64,000 nucleotides of DNA from Lysinibacillus mangiferihumi. Lineage in GTDB: Bacteria; Bacillota; Bacilli; Bacillales_A; Planococcaceae. How positions within the stretch are numbered: position 1 is the stretch's first letter; each line of letters opens with the position of its first letter. The translations under genes and the position numbers were made by a program. Below the pieces are notes generated by a model that was given only the letters and a program-made list of their open reading frames with translations, did not search any database and was not told the origin of the DNA. The stretch spans positions 1 to 64,000 of the forward strand of contig NZ_PYWM01000008.1 in the NCBI RefSeq assembly GCF_003049665.1. The letters are read 5' to 3'. Of the stretch, positions 26,003-35,206 are shown piece by piece.

Positions 26003-27445
26003 ATGACAAATAAACTATTTAACAGCTTAGAAGAAGCCGAAGATTTTCTTAAAGAGCAATTTGGAGACGGCGAATCATTTGACGTAGGTATTAAGCATTT
26101 ATTTGTCAAAGATTTGCCGGTTCTTTGTGCATATATTAGCGGACTAGTAGATGGGGAAGCCCTGACGCAATTACTATCCAATATGTTACCTGAAGAAGAC
26201 ATTGATATTGATGATGAGCGAGAATATTTTGAAGCACATTTCAACTTTCATGGTCGTTCTGAAGAAACTGAACGTAAAGCCTATTTGCTCGCTATTTTAA
26301 GTGGGCAAGTAACATTTATTACGAAAAGTGGTTACTGTTATATTGCGGAGCTTCGAAATTATCCAGGGCGCTCACCAGAAGAGCCAGATAATGAAAAAGT
26401 AATTCGCGGTTCTAGGGATGGCTTTACAGAGGGGATTTCACAAAATACAGCTTTAGTTCGTCGACGCATTCGCAACAGTAATTTACGCTTCGAGCTACAT
26501 AAAATATCCAAGATCGGCCAAACCGATGTCGCAATTGCGTTTATGAAGGATATTGCAAATGAGGAAATGCTCGATAAATTGCGACAGCGTCTTGGTCAAA
26601 TTAATCATGATGGTTTAACAATGGCCGATAAATCGCTAGAGGAATGGCTGTTTAAGCAAAAGTTTCACCCAGTTCCATTTGTACGCTATACAGAACGTCC
26701 TGATATTGTCGCTGCTCATTTATTAGAGGGGCATGTAGCTATTATGGTGGATACTTCACCTTCTGTTATTTTAGTACCAGTTACGATGTTCCATTTATTG
26801 CAGCATGCTGAAGAATACAGACAAGCGCCTACTGTCGGGACCTTTGTGCGGTTTATGCGCTATATTGGAACAGTTATGGGTTTACTTTTATTGCCCTTAT
26901 GGTATTTATTTGTAACGAATGAATCATTATTACCTGATTCGCTATCTTTTTTAGGTAGTCAGGATAAATCACATATTCCGATATTACTGCAAATTCTAAT
27001 CGCCGATATTGGGATTGAATTTCTAAGGATGGCCGCCATCCATACCCCGACACCATTGTCTACTGCGATGGGTTTAGTAGCCGGGGTAATCATTGGGCAG
27101 ATTGCCATTGATGTTGGTGTGTTCTCATCCGAAGTTGTGTTGTATACAGCAGTAGGAGCAATCTTTACGTTCATTATTCCATCTTACGAGCTAGGTATTT
27201 CGATTAAGCTCTTCCGATTTGTTTTGCTCATTATGACAGGTATTTGGGGAGAAGACGGATTATTTATTGGATTGTTTTTATTATTTACCTATTTATGTTC
27301 ATTACGTCCATTACAAGCACCCTATTTATGGCCGCTCGTTCCATTTTTCCCAACTGCGATGCTTCGCGTCATTATCCGCTTCCCTATGACGTCGGATGCA
27401 CTAAGACCATATGTAGTCGCTTCCAAACAGAGAAAAAGATCATAG
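26003..27445 (+). CDS. spoVAF: Spore germination protein SpoVAF (GerA family)
   Basis: 480-residue GerA-type A subunit. A large hydrophilic N-terminal part (about 1-270) carries VRRRIRNSNLRFEL and DIVAAHLLEGHVAIMVDTSPSVI. A C-terminal membrane part has about five segments. SpoVAF sits in the inner spore membrane and helps dipicolinic acid release in germination. In B. subtilis it is last of spoVAA-AF after sigF and before lysA. Here it alone follows sigF by 15 bp, so the SpoVA channel genes must be elsewhere. Start ATG 26003. Confidence 0.9.
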   Translation: MTNKLFNSLEEAEDFLKEQFGDGESFDVGIKHLFVKDLPVLCAYISGLVDGEALTQLLSNMLPEEDIDIDDEREYFEAHFNFHGRSEETERKAYLLAILSGQVTFITKSGYCYIAELRNYPGRSPEEPDNEKVIRGSRDGFTEGISQNTALVRRRIRNSNLRFELHKISKIGQTDVAIAFMKDIANEEMLDKLRQRLGQINHDGLTMADKSLEEWLFKQKFHPVPFVRYTERPDIVAAHLLEGHVAIMVDTSPSVILVPVTMFHLLQHAEEYRQAPTVGTFVRFMRYIGTVMGLLLLPLWYLFVTNESLLPDSLSFLGSQDKSHIPILLQILIADIGIEFLRMAAIHTPTPLSTAMGLVAGVIIGQIAIDVGVFSSEVVLYTAVGAIFTFIIPSYELGISIKLFRFVLLIMTGIWGEDGLFIGLFLLFTYLCSLRPLQAPYLWPLVPFFPTAMLRVIIRFPMTSDALRPYVVASKQRKRS

Positions 27446-27670
27446 GAGCCGTTGCACTCACTTTTTTCATGTGATAAAGTTCACATATAGTATTTTGTGA
27501 TTTTTGCAAAAATTATCTTTGCTAGTGAATGGTTATGTGTTTTTATCTTGTGACATGCCAATACCTGCTAAGATTAGACAATGTCTCGATGGGAATGTTT
27601 GAGTGAGGACTGACATACCACGAGGTTCGCAAATGTCACAAAATGGAGACGTGAAAAGGGAGAGATGCAA

Positions 27671-28990
27671 ATGCATTTATATGGAACACAAGCGATTTCT
27701 GAAGACGGACATTTAACAATAGGACAAGTAGATACATTAGAGCTTGCAAAAGAATATGGTACGCCATTATTTGTGTACGATACAGCGCTTATTCGTAAGC
27801 GAGCACGCGGCTTTATCGATACATTTAAAAAGCTAGGGGTAAAGGCTGAAGTAGCGTATGCTTCCAAAGCATTTGCATGTGTAGCGGTGTATCAATTAGC
27901 AGCAGAAGAAAACCTATCCTTGGATGTTGTCTCTGGAGGGGAGCTATTTACAGCATTAAAAGCGGGATTCCCAGCAGAGCGTATTCACTTCCATGGTAAT
28001 AATAAAAGCATTGCAGAATTGGAGCTAGCCTTTGACTCAAAAATTGGCTGTATTGTTGTAGATAACTTCTATGAAATTCAGCTTTTAAAAGAAATTGCTG
28101 AGCGCCGTCAACAAAAAATGCGTATTTTATTACGTGTCACACCAGGTGTTGAGGCACATACGCATGATTTTATTACGACAGGGCAAGCGGATTCTAAGTT
28201 TGGCTTTGACTTAAACAACGGTCAAGCCGATCAAGCATTTGAGCAAACTTTTAAACACGAATACTTACAGCTTTTAGGCTTACATTGCCATATTGGCTCT
28301 CAAATTTTTGATACAGCTGGCTTTGGCTTAGCAGGTGAAAAACTAATCGACAAGATTTCTGATTGGAACAAGACTCACGCTTTTACGTGTACTGTGTTAA
28401 ACTTAGGTGGGGGCTTCGGTATTCGCTATACAGAAGAAGATGCACCGCTTGAGCCACAAGTGTATGTAGAGGACATGATTACTGTTGTGAAAAATAAAGC
28501 AACTGTACTTGGACTAACAATGCCAGAAATTTGGATTGAACCAGGCCGTTCACTTGTCGGTGATGCAGGAACATCACTTTATACTATCGGTTCTCAAAAA
28601 ACAGTACCAGATGTACGTAACTACATTGCAGTTGATGGCGGAATGAGTGATAATATTCGTCCTGCATTATATGATGCAAAATACGAGGCAGTCATCGCTA
28701 ATAAAGCCAATGCACCGAAAGAAGCAACGTACACTGTAGCTGGAAAACTTTGTGAATCGGGCGATAAATTGATTATCGATGCAAAATTACAAGAGGCAGC
28801 TTCTGGTGATGTACTAGCAATCTTCTGTACAGGGGCATATGGCTACTCGATGGCAAGCAACTACAACCGTGTACCACGTCCGGCAGTGGTATTTGTAGAA
28901 AATGGACAGCATCAATTAGCTATTAAACGTGAAAGTTACGAAGATATTGTACAAAATGATCTCCCGCTAACGTTAAAAAAGGGTGAATAA
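27671..28990 (+). CDS. lysA: Diaminopimelate decarboxylase
   Basis: 439-residue PLP enzyme of fold III that makes L-lysine from meso-diaminopimelate. PLP lysine is in VAYASKAFAC (Lys66); other family motifs are LDVVSGGELFTALKAGFPAERIHFHGNNK, LHCHIGSQIFD, NLGGGFGIRY, EPGRSLVGDAG and CESGD with the active-site Cys. ATG 27671 lies 7-8 bp after AAGGGAGAG; the ATG at 27665 is too close. Preceded by about 220 bp with no lysine riboswitch that I can recognise. In sporeformers it also balances DAP for cortex and DPA. Confidence 0.97.
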   Translation: MHLYGTQAISEDGHLTIGQVDTLELAKEYGTPLFVYDTALIRKRARGFIDTFKKLGVKAEVAYASKAFACVAVYQLAAEENLSLDVVSGGELFTALKAGFPAERIHFHGNNKSIAELELAFDSKIGCIVVDNFYEIQLLKEIAERRQQKMRILLRVTPGVEAHTHDFITTGQADSKFGFDLNNGQADQAFEQTFKHEYLQLLGLHCHIGSQIFDTAGFGLAGEKLIDKISDWNKTHAFTCTVLNLGGGFGIRYTEEDAPLEPQVYVEDMITVVKNKATVLGLTMPEIWIEPGRSLVGDAGTSLYTIGSQKTVPDVRNYIAVDGGMSDNIRPALYDAKYEAVIANKANAPKEATYTVAGKLCESGDKLIIDAKLQEAASGDVLAIFCTGAYGYSMASNYNRVPRPAVVFVENGQHQLAIKRESYEDIVQNDLPLTLKKGE

Positions 28991-28992
28991 AT

Positions 28993-29103
28993 TTGAGAAA
29001 AAACAAATGGGTATTATTGGCATCTATGACGACATTTATTTTGTTGTGGGGCGTTGTCTATTGGGTGTTAGCGTCGCAAGGTATTCTCGGCCCTGGTTCG
29101 TAA
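28993..29103 (+). CDS. Small single-span membrane protein
   Basis: 36 residues from a TTG 2 bp after the lysA stop; a GGTGA within the lysA end can serve as ribosome site. Basic start (MRKNKW) then one hydrophobic span (VLLASMTTFILLWGVVYWVL) and GILGPGS. It has the look of a real small membrane peptide translated with lysA. Function unknown. Confidence 0.5.
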   Translation: MRKNKWVLLASMTTFILLWGVVYWVLASQGILGPGS

Positions 29104-29190
29104 GACAGAAAATTGGCTTGCGGTAATAGTACAAATCGTGTAGGATAGTCAAAGATTATGTACAGCTAGAAAAAGAGGGAATAGACAAAT

Positions 29191-29562
29191 ATGTTAATTC
29201 GATATAAAAAAGCTTTCGAGAAAATAGCAATGGGGCTACTCTCGTTTATGCCTAACGAAAAAGACATAAAAAAGCTCACAGAGACAATCCAATCCTATGA
29301 AAATGATGATAATTGGGTATTATACTTATGGAAAAAGAACGATGAATACGTTGGTATCGTCGGGCTTGTAACAGACAATCACACAGCAACAATTCAGCAC
29401 GTTTCTGTAGTTCCTTCTTACAGAGGAGAAGGCGTAGCAAAGGAAATGCTACAAGAAGTGGCAGAACTTGACCAATACGAACAATTGCGTGCAACGGATG
29501 AAACGCGTGAATTTGTTCGCAAATGTATACAATGTAATGAAGAAAAAGCAGACGAAAGTTAA
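29191..29562 (+). CDS. ribT: RibT, GNAT-family protein
   Basis: 123-residue GNAT acetyltransferase-like protein that I recognise as RibT from its conserved start (LIRYKKAFEKIAMGLLSFMP). It has an acetyl-CoA loop region, HVSVVPSYRGEGVAKEML. In B. subtilis ribT is the last gene of the ribDEAHT riboflavin operon and its biochemical role is unclear. Here it stands alone between lysA and the DUF309 gene, without rib genes or an FMN riboswitch upstream. GAGGGAA at 29174-29180 precedes ATG 29191. It ends inside a bidirectional terminator. Confidence 0.85.
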   Translation: MLIRYKKAFEKIAMGLLSFMPNEKDIKKLTETIQSYENDDNWVLYLWKKNDEYVGIVGLVTDNHTATIQHVSVVPSYRGEGVAKEMLQEVAELDQYEQLRATDETREFVRKCIQCNEEKADES

Positions 29563-29574
29563 CGTCTGCTTTTT
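29543..29574. terminator. Bidirectional terminator between ribT and the DUF309 gene
   Basis: Perfect 12-bp stem AAAAAGCAGACG / CGTCTGCTTTTT with 8-nt loop containing both convergent stop codons. A's on one side and T's on the other serve both strands. Confidence 0.9.
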
Positions 29575-30062
29575 CTTTGTTTGCTTTCTTGTCGTTCAGC
29601 AAGAATATGTGAGCGATCACGTAGCATATGTTTATGAAGAAGATAGTTAGGGTTGCTTTCCGGTAAAAGCTGTATGCGAGCTGTTACTAAATTTTGTAAA
29701 GTAGGTGTCAGCGGTAATTGAAAAGCTTGAAAGGACTTGCCCATTTGAATATGGCTAAGTGTTTCGGTTAATTGTAATAGAAGTTTTGTGTAGTCGATTT
29801 CGTTAAAAAACACATTGCCTTTATTGACTTGAAAATTAGTGAGTGCTTTATGTAAGATTTTGAAAGCACCCGTTGCGTTGCCACGACGCCAATGATATAA
29901 TCCTGTCGCTAGTTGAACATAGCCAACAAGAGGATGCTTTTTATTGCCAGGCGCAATGTCTTTCCAATATTCCTCAAGCACTTCATGGCATTCAAAAAAA
30001 TCCCCATTGCCGTTGAAATAGGCACAGTAATCAATAAATAAAGTATGGTGCTGTGGATGCAT
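29559..30062 (-). CDS. ypuF: DUF309 family protein, YpuF-like
   Basis: 167-residue cytoplasmic protein of the DUF309 family. The signature is FNGNGDFFECHEVLEEYWKD, followed by GYVQLATGLYHWRRGNATGA, which suggests a helical bundle, perhaps metal-binding through the conserved His/Glu. Function unknown. It converges with ribT (4-bp overlap of ends) and diverges from scpA, the same position as ypuF in B. subtilis. Tail basic (RQESKQRKSRR). Confidence 0.85.
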   Translation of the reverse strand: MHPQHHTLFIDYCAYFNGNGDFFECHEVLEEYWKDIAPGNKKHPLVGYVQLATGLYHWRRGNATGAFKILHKALTNFQVNKGNVFFNEIDYTKLLLQLTETLSHIQMGKSFQAFQLPLTPTLQNLVTARIQLLPESNPNYLLHKHMLRDRSHILAERQESKQRKSRR

Positions 30063-30117
30063 TTTGAACTCCTTTCCACTATACTAAAAGAACATTGAAT
30101 ATCAGGGTGGTAAAATA

Positions 30118-30897
30118 ATGTCTTATGAAGTAAAGTTAGAAGCCTTTTCAGGTCCTCTGGATCTATTATTGCATTTAATTCACAGATTGGAAATTGATAT
30201 CTATGATATTCCAATGGCTGAAATTACGCAACAATATATTGATCATATCCATGCGATGCAGGTGCTTGAATTAAATGAGGCGAGTGAGTATTTAGTGATG
30301 GCGGCAACACTTTTGGCTATTAAGAGCCGAATGCTATTACCGATACATGAAGGAGAGCTAGAAGATGCGGAAATCGAAATCGATGGCCCTGACCCTCGTG
30401 AAGAACTGGTACAACGTTTAATAGAGTATAAAAAATATAAAGAAGCGGCAAGTAATCTACAAGAGCTTGAAACAGATAGAGCACAGGTATTTACAAGACC
30501 ACCTTCAGATTTATCGGAATTAGCACCTGATGAACAGATGGCGTTATTCGATATGAACGTCAATATTTATGATATGCTTGGCGCCTTCCAGAAGCTGATG
30601 CGCCGAAAAAAATTAAAGAAGCCATTGAAAACAACTGTCACGAGGCAGGAGCGCTCAGTAAAGGAGCAAATGCGTTCTGTTGTGAATTCTTTACGTTTAA
30701 CAGGTGGACGTGCATCATTTTTCGAGCTTTTTCCTTATGAAGATAAACCAACACTTATTTTAACGTTTCTGTCACTGCTTGAACTGATGAAACGTCAAAT
30801 TGTCATTGTAGAGCAAGATGGTAATTTTGAAGAACTAACGGTCACATTACAGAAGGAGGAATGGGATGATGACGAAGACAATAATCCTACAGAGTAG
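30118..30897 (+). CDS. scpA: Segregation and condensation protein A
   Basis: 259-residue kleisin subunit that joins the two SMC heads. N-terminal helical domain: YEVKLEAFSGPLDLLLHLI and DIYDIPMAEITQQYIDHI. Middle acidic region binds ScpB. C-terminal winged helix at about 205-250. ATG 30118 follows CAGGGTGG. Overlaps scpB by 32 bp in another frame, as is common. Acts at the chromosome origin region in segregation and compaction. Confidence 0.96.
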   Translation: MSYEVKLEAFSGPLDLLLHLIHRLEIDIYDIPMAEITQQYIDHIHAMQVLELNEASEYLVMAATLLAIKSRMLLPIHEGELEDAEIEIDGPDPREELVQRLIEYKKYKEAASNLQELETDRAQVFTRPPSDLSELAPDEQMALFDMNVNIYDMLGAFQKLMRRKKLKKPLKTTVTRQERSVKEQMRSVVNSLRLTGGRASFFELFPYEDKPTLILTFLSLLELMKRQIVIVEQDGNFEELTVTLQKEEWDDDEDNNPTE

Positions 30898-31462
30898 AAT
30901 TGAAGCTTTATTATTTGTTGTAGGAGATGATGGCTTAACAATTAAGCAATTAGCACAGCTACTTGGTGAAGCAGAAGAAGTAGTTGCGCCCGCTATGGAG
31001 GCACTGCGTGTAGCATTTGACGAAGATGATACTAGAGGAATTACAATAAAGGAAATCGCAGGTGTTTACCAGTTAATTACAAAACCGCAATTAGCAGATA
31101 CGATTCAAAAATTAGTAGAAAATCCAACAGCGCAATCCTTGTCTCAGGCTTCTTTAGAAGTGTTGGCCATTGTGGCGTATAAACAGCCCATTACACGGGT
31201 AGCCATCGAAGATTTACGTGGTGTCAAATGTGAACGACCACTGCAAACGCTCGCTTCAAGAGGGCTAGTGAAAGAAGTAGGACGTTCTGAGGGGACAGGT
31301 CGTGCGATTTTATATGGCACAACGAAGGAGTTCTTAAACTACTTCGGATTAAATAGTATTGAAGAAATGCCTCCATTACCTGAGGAGGACAATGGTGAAG
31401 TAGAACAAGAAACAGATTTATTTATGACTAAATTCCAAGAAACGTTTAGTGGCGTTAAGTAA
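30866..31462 (+). CDS. scpB: Segregation and condensation protein B
   Basis: 198-residue partner of ScpA and SMC with two winged-helix domains (about 8-85 and 90-165). Conserved stretches: SRIEALLFVVGDDGL, QASLEVLAIVAYKQPITRVAIEDLRGV and LVKEVGRSEGTGRAILYGTT. ATG 30866 with AAGGAGG 6 bp upstream inside the scpA end. Translational coupling keeps the SMC-ScpAB proportions. Followed by dacB after about 80 bp; the ypuI gene found there in B. subtilis is missing. Confidence 0.96.
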   Translation: MMTKTIILQSRIEALLFVVGDDGLTIKQLAQLLGEAEEVVAPAMEALRVAFDEDDTRGITIKEIAGVYQLITKPQLADTIQKLVENPTAQSLSQASLEVLAIVAYKQPITRVAIEDLRGVKCERPLQTLASRGLVKEVGRSEGTGRAILYGTTKEFLNYFGLNSIEEMPPLPEEDNGEVEQETDLFMTKFQETFSGVK

Positions 31463-31542
31463 TCAAAAGAAAAGTGCTAATACGCTTTCCTTTTAATTTT
31501 CATAGTTCTACTTATCTATCACTTAAAATAAGGAGTGGCTTG

Positions 31543-32613
31543 TTGCTACGGTTACGACGATTAATGGTATTCATGATAGCTGTGGGAATCTTAACTATCC
31601 CACAAAATGGTTTAGCAAGAGGCGGAAGTGGGTATGTCGTGCTTGACGGTGAGACAGGTCGAGTATTATCAGGTTCTAATAGCGATGCGAGGCTCCCCAT
31701 TGCGAGCTTAACAAAAATTTGGACAGCTCTCGTCGCGATTGAAAATAGTGATCTTCAAGATGAAGTCATTATTTCTCCTAAAGCTGCAATGGCTGAAGGC
31801 TCCTCCATTTATTTGCAAGCGGGCGAGACGGTGACGGTTGAAACGTTATTATATGGTTTAATGTTACGGTCAGGTAATGATGCTGCGACAGCATTAGCAG
31901 AGCATGCAGGCGGTTCGGTAGAAGGCTTTGTCAAATTAATGAATGAAAGAGCAGTGATTGCGGGACTTACCAATACCGTTTTTATGAACCCTTCAGGTTT
32001 GCATCACGACGAGCATTTGTCTTCAGCAAGAGATACAGCTGAAATGCTAAGAATCGCACTTCAAAACAAAACCTTTGAGAAAATTGCATCTACCGTTCTT
32101 TATCGTGCCAATACAGTAAACGGTATACTTTGGGAAAATAAGCATCGTCTATTGCGGGAAGGATCTGGTGTCGCAGTTGAAGTAGATGATGAGACGGAGC
32201 AACCTGTAAGCTCATTAAAATCGGCAACGGGAACAGCTTTTGCAGGAAAGACTGGTTTTACAAAGGTAGCAGGACGAACGTTGGCAACCGCTTTTCAAAA
32301 AGACGGGCAAACATGTATAGTTGTGACGTTAAATGAATCGGATGATTGGAATGTTCACAGAGGCTTAGCGAATGAAGTATGGCAAAACTATAATATGGAG
32401 ACGGTTGTGAAAAAGGGAAAATATAATGTCAATGATAAATTGGCTATCCGATTAGAGCAACCAATTCAATTGCAATTAAATAAAGAAGAAAAAAAGATTG
32501 CAAGGCAAGTACTGCAAATTTCTAGAAAAAGAAAGGAAGCAGTATTGTCGATTTTTCTAGGGGAAGAGCGAATTTATGCTATACCCGTTAAAGTAGAATC
32601 AGCGGATCGTTAA
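31543..32613 (+). CDS. dacB: D-alanyl-D-alanine carboxypeptidase (DacB-type)
   Basis: 356-residue penicillin-binding protein of the low-mass DacB/DacF type that trims D-Ala from peptidoglycan stems. Signal peptide at about 1-24 (cut near NGLA/RGG). Catalytic motifs: SLTK with Ser55 and Lys58, SGN in MLRSGNDAATALAEH, and KTG in FAGKTGFTKVAG. The frame is open from 31474, but AAGGAG at 31530-31535 points to TTG 31540 or 31543, where the signal peptide begins. After scpB this is the dacB (spore cortex PBP5*) position. spmA-spmB, which follow dacB in B. subtilis, are absent, so a cortex role is likely but not proven. Confidence 0.88.
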   Translation: MLRLRRLMVFMIAVGILTIPQNGLARGGSGYVVLDGETGRVLSGSNSDARLPIASLTKIWTALVAIENSDLQDEVIISPKAAMAEGSSIYLQAGETVTVETLLYGLMLRSGNDAATALAEHAGGSVEGFVKLMNERAVIAGLTNTVFMNPSGLHHDEHLSSARDTAEMLRIALQNKTFEKIASTVLYRANTVNGILWENKHRLLREGSGVAVEVDDETEQPVSSLKSATGTAFAGKTGFTKVAGRTLATAFQKDGQTCIVVTLNESDDWNVHRGLANEVWQNYNMETVVKKGKYNVNDKLAIRLEQPIQLQLNKEEKKIARQVLQISRKRKEAVLSIFLGEERIYAIPVKVESADR

Positions 32614-32634
32614 AAGCGATGCGCTGATTTTTAT
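32597..32634 (+). terminator. Terminator overlapping the dacB stop
   Basis: AATCAGCG (32597-32604) pairs with CGCTGATT (32622-32629), then T-rich DNA. Confidence 0.65.
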
Positions 32635-32741
32635 TTATGCTATATATTCTATATATATAAAAGAATTTTATATTTATCGTAATTAGTGTAAAATTATGTT
32701 AGTTAAATTGTAAAAGCATGGTGGCAAGGAGGGGGACAATT

Positions 32742-33323
32742 ATGGCTACTACTAAAGTGAATCGAAAGCACAATCAAATAGCAGTCATTATTGTTTTATT
32801 TTTATCAAGTTTTATCGCTCCGTTTATTTTGCTATTCCCTATTCAAGAGCTGCTTTATCGACCGAATGACTATTACCTTTTTGAGACTACTTTTAAAGCG
32901 TATATTATATTAATGATTGCTTTAATTGGCATGGCGATCGTTCTTTTGGTAAATATAATCATTGTCCCAAAAACAAAAAAGGGTAGAAATATACAACGGG
33001 CGATTGTCGGTACATCTTGGTTGCTCGTCCTGTTATTTTTATTTTTATGTATTAATCATTATCAAATAATGGATGAAAAAGGGCTCCATACGAATGCATT
33101 TTTTAGTTTGCAAGAAGATTTGACAAGCTGGGAAGAAATCATTAAAGCAGAACAAACAAACGTGCAAAAAGATGGTGTGACGAAACCAGATAAGTTGATT
33201 TTTACGTTGCATGACGGCTCGACAATTGAACAATCTTTAACAGCTAAGTTAGCAAAGGCAAAACCATTTATCAATCTTGAATTAAGTAAAAATGGCGTTA
33301 CCATAGAAAATGTATATCAATAA
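32742..33323 (+). CDS. Membrane protein of unknown function
   Basis: 193-residue protein with three membrane segments (near 14-38, 55-78 and 92-110) and a C-terminal soluble domain of about 80 residues that is mostly polar (LTSWEEIIKAEQ, LIFTLHDGSTIEQ). ATG 32742 lies 7 bp after GGAGGGGG; the frame opens upstream at 32718 without a site. The soluble part resembles bacterial PH-like or DUF domains in predicted strand content only. It takes the place between dacB and rluB where spmA-spmB lie in B. subtilis, but does not resemble them. Confidence 0.7.
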   Translation: MATTKVNRKHNQIAVIIVLFLSSFIAPFILLFPIQELLYRPNDYYLFETTFKAYIILMIALIGMAIVLLVNIIIVPKTKKGRNIQRAIVGTSWLLVLLFLFLCINHYQIMDEKGLHTNAFFSLQEDLTSWEEIIKAEQTNVQKDGVTKPDKLIFTLHDGSTIEQSLTAKLAKAKPFINLELSKNGVTIENVYQ

Positions 33324-33353
33324 AAAAAGCTACCTAAAAGGGTAGCTTTTTTT
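33322..33353 (+). terminator. Intrinsic terminator
   Basis: Stem AAAAAAAGCTACC / GGTAGCTTTTTTT with a 6-nt loop, ending in T's. Confidence 0.93.
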
Positions 33354-33355
33354 AG

Positions 33356-33418
33356 GGTGCCAGACACCGAAACAAATATGAATATTCAGAATATTTTGGG
33401 TGTCAGGCACCTTTTTTT
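33356..33418. repeat. Inverted repeat with GGTGCC-type arms
   Basis: GGTGCCAGACACC (33356-33368) faces GGTGTCAGGCACC (33399-33411), one mismatch, then seven T's. It is directly behind a terminator. Similar GGTGCCTGACACC boxes occur widely in Bacillaceae intergenic DNA, so this is likely a dispersed repeat that can also terminate. Confidence 0.7.
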
Positions 33419-33652
33419 AAAATTTTGTGGTTTGGTCTATATTAGAAATAAATCGAATAATAGCTAGGTTATTTTATGTAGTGCTAAGACAATTAAATGA
33501 GAAACTAGCAAATAATACACTATTTAGAATAATCGTATTACTAGTGCGGAATGAGTTTCTCTTTTATATTGCACAAAAGTATGACATAATTTTCACAGAT
33601 TGACGGGAAAAATAACCTTCAAAAGGTTACATTTTTAACTAGAGGTGAAACA

Positions 33653-34384
33653 ATGGAAAGATTACAAAAAGTGATTGCATATGCAGGTGTCGCTTCAAGG
33701 CGTAAAGCTGAGCAATTGATTGTAGAAGGTAAAGTAAAGGTAAACGGCGTTGTTGTACGTGAACTTGGAACGAAGGTATCCAACTCGGATACAATTGAAG
33801 TAGAAGGTGTAAAACTTGAGAAAGAAGATAAAGTTTACTACTTACTATATAAACCACGTGGAACAATTTCGGCAGTAACGGATGATAAAGGACGCAAAAC
33901 TGTCACAGATTTATTTAAACATATTCCGCAACGTATTTTCCCTGTTGGTCGTCTAGATTATGATACATCTGGATTATTATTACTGACAAATGATGGAGAG
34001 TTTTCCTATATGTTAACGCATCCAAAATTTAAAATTGACAAAACATACATTGCACGTGTTAAAGGTGTACCAACAATTGAGGGCTTAAAAAAGCTACAAC
34101 GTGGTATTCAATTAGAAGATGGCAAAACAGCACCAGCAAAAGTAAGTATGACTTCCTTTGATGAGCAAGCGGGCAAGGCGATTTGTGAAATTACAATTCA
34201 CGAAGGGCGAAATCGTCAAGTGCGTCGTATGTTTGAGGCAATCGGTACACCGGTTGTCAAACTAAAGCGTGAACGTTTTGCATTTTTAGATTTATATGGT
34301 CTAACACCAGGAGAATATCGTGAATTGTCGAAACATGAAGTCAAGCAACTGCGTGTGTTAGCTGAAACTGGACAAATCGGCTAA
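33653..34384 (+). CDS. rluB: 23S rRNA pseudouridine synthase RluB
   Basis: 243-residue pseudouridine synthase. N-terminal S4 RNA-binding domain (about 1-60): LQKVIAYAGVASRRKAEQLI. The catalytic Asp is in the motif FPVGRLDYDTSGLLLLTNDG; other family blocks are YLLYKPRGTISAV and EGRNRQVRRMFEAIG. RluB modifies U2605-type positions of 23S rRNA. ATG 33653 follows TAGAGGTGAA. Next to resA as in B. subtilis (ypuL). Confidence 0.95.
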   Translation: MERLQKVIAYAGVASRRKAEQLIVEGKVKVNGVVVRELGTKVSNSDTIEVEGVKLEKEDKVYYLLYKPRGTISAVTDDKGRKTVTDLFKHIPQRIFPVGRLDYDTSGLLLLTNDGEFSYMLTHPKFKIDKTYIARVKGVPTIEGLKKLQRGIQLEDGKTAPAKVSMTSFDEQAGKAICEITIHEGRNRQVRRMFEAIGTPVVKLKRERFAFLDLYGLTPGEYRELSKHEVKQLRVLAETGQIG

Positions 34385-34570
34385 ACGAATAACAAAATGG
34401 AAAATGTATATACCGCTATACGTATGGTGGGTTTTTCACTTTCCTCGTGTGAAAACGTTCATAAATCATTCATAATTAATAACTAAGCGAATTTGTATCA
34501 TTTTGCTATAATAGGTGAGAATAGTACACCTGTTTTAATTTTATCCAGCAAGCGCGTAAACAAAGTAAGT

Positions 34571-34632
34571 CTCGGGGGAGATAGAACAGATATTTCTTAA
34601 GTGGAAGTGAAATATCGACAAATACCCTCGAG
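34571..34632 (+). promoter_or_regulatory. Nested hairpin in the resA leader
   Basis: CTCGGGG (34571-34577) pairs with CCTCGAG (34626-34632); inside it GATATTTC (34589-34596) pairs with GAAATATC (34609-34616). The structure ends 28 bp before the likely resA start. It could modulate translation or messenger stability; no known riboswitch class is recognised. Confidence 0.45.
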
Positions 34633-34659
34633 GCGTATTTGAGTAGGGGGTTTATTAAC

Positions 34660-35193
34660 TTGGAGAAAAAGAAAAAACGTCTCGTAACCCGCACTATTAT
34701 TTTAGCCATCTTAGCGATCGCGATTGGGTATACCGTATACGGGACAGCGACAAAGGAAAAGGTAGAGTTAGTAGCTGTTGGCTCTGAAGCACCGAACTTC
34801 ACGTTAGTAGATTTAAATGGCGAGAAACACAAACTGTCTGATTATAGAGGACAGGGGGTATTTTTGAATTTCTGGGGAACTTGGTGTAAACCATGTGAGA
34901 AGGAAATGCCAGCAATGAATAGCCAATACCAAGTTTTTAAGGATCTGGGTGTACAGACATTGGCTGTCAACATTGCACAAACTGATTTAGAAGTACAAAA
35001 TTTTGTTGATAAGTACGACCTTACATTTCCTGTTGTAATTGACAAAACAAAAAGTGTTATGACTGCTTACAATGTTGACAATTTACCTGCAACAGTTTTA
35101 ATTGATCCGGACGGTAAGGTAGTGAAGATTACTACTGGAGAAATGACAGAGGCGACAATCGCTTCTTACATGGAATTAATAAAGCCAAAATGA
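34660..35193 (+). CDS. resA: Thiol-disulfide oxidoreductase ResA
   Basis: 177-residue membrane-anchored thioredoxin-like protein that reduces apocytochrome c outside the membrane before haem attachment. One anchor segment (about 9-28), then the thioredoxin fold with FWGTWCKPCEKEMP (Cys76, Cys79) and the cis-Pro loop NLPATVLIDPDGKVV. The frame opens at 34639, but family N-termini begin MEKKKKR, so TTG 34660, behind TAGGGGG, is chosen. First gene of resABC, which ends at a terminator after resC. Confidence 0.95.
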   Translation: MEKKKKRLVTRTIILAILAIAIGYTVYGTATKEKVELVAVGSEAPNFTLVDLNGEKHKLSDYRGQGVFLNFWGTWCKPCEKEMPAMNSQYQVFKDLGVQTLAVNIAQTDLEVQNFVDKYDLTFPVVIDKTKSVMTAYNVDNLPATVLIDPDGKVVKITTGEMTEATIASYMELIKPK

Positions 35194-35206
35194 GGGGTAA
35201 TAGACG

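Noticed and set aside
27446-27670. Lysine riboswitch before lysA
   Set aside because: None of the conserved L-box segments are visible and the region is too short for a full element plus terminator.
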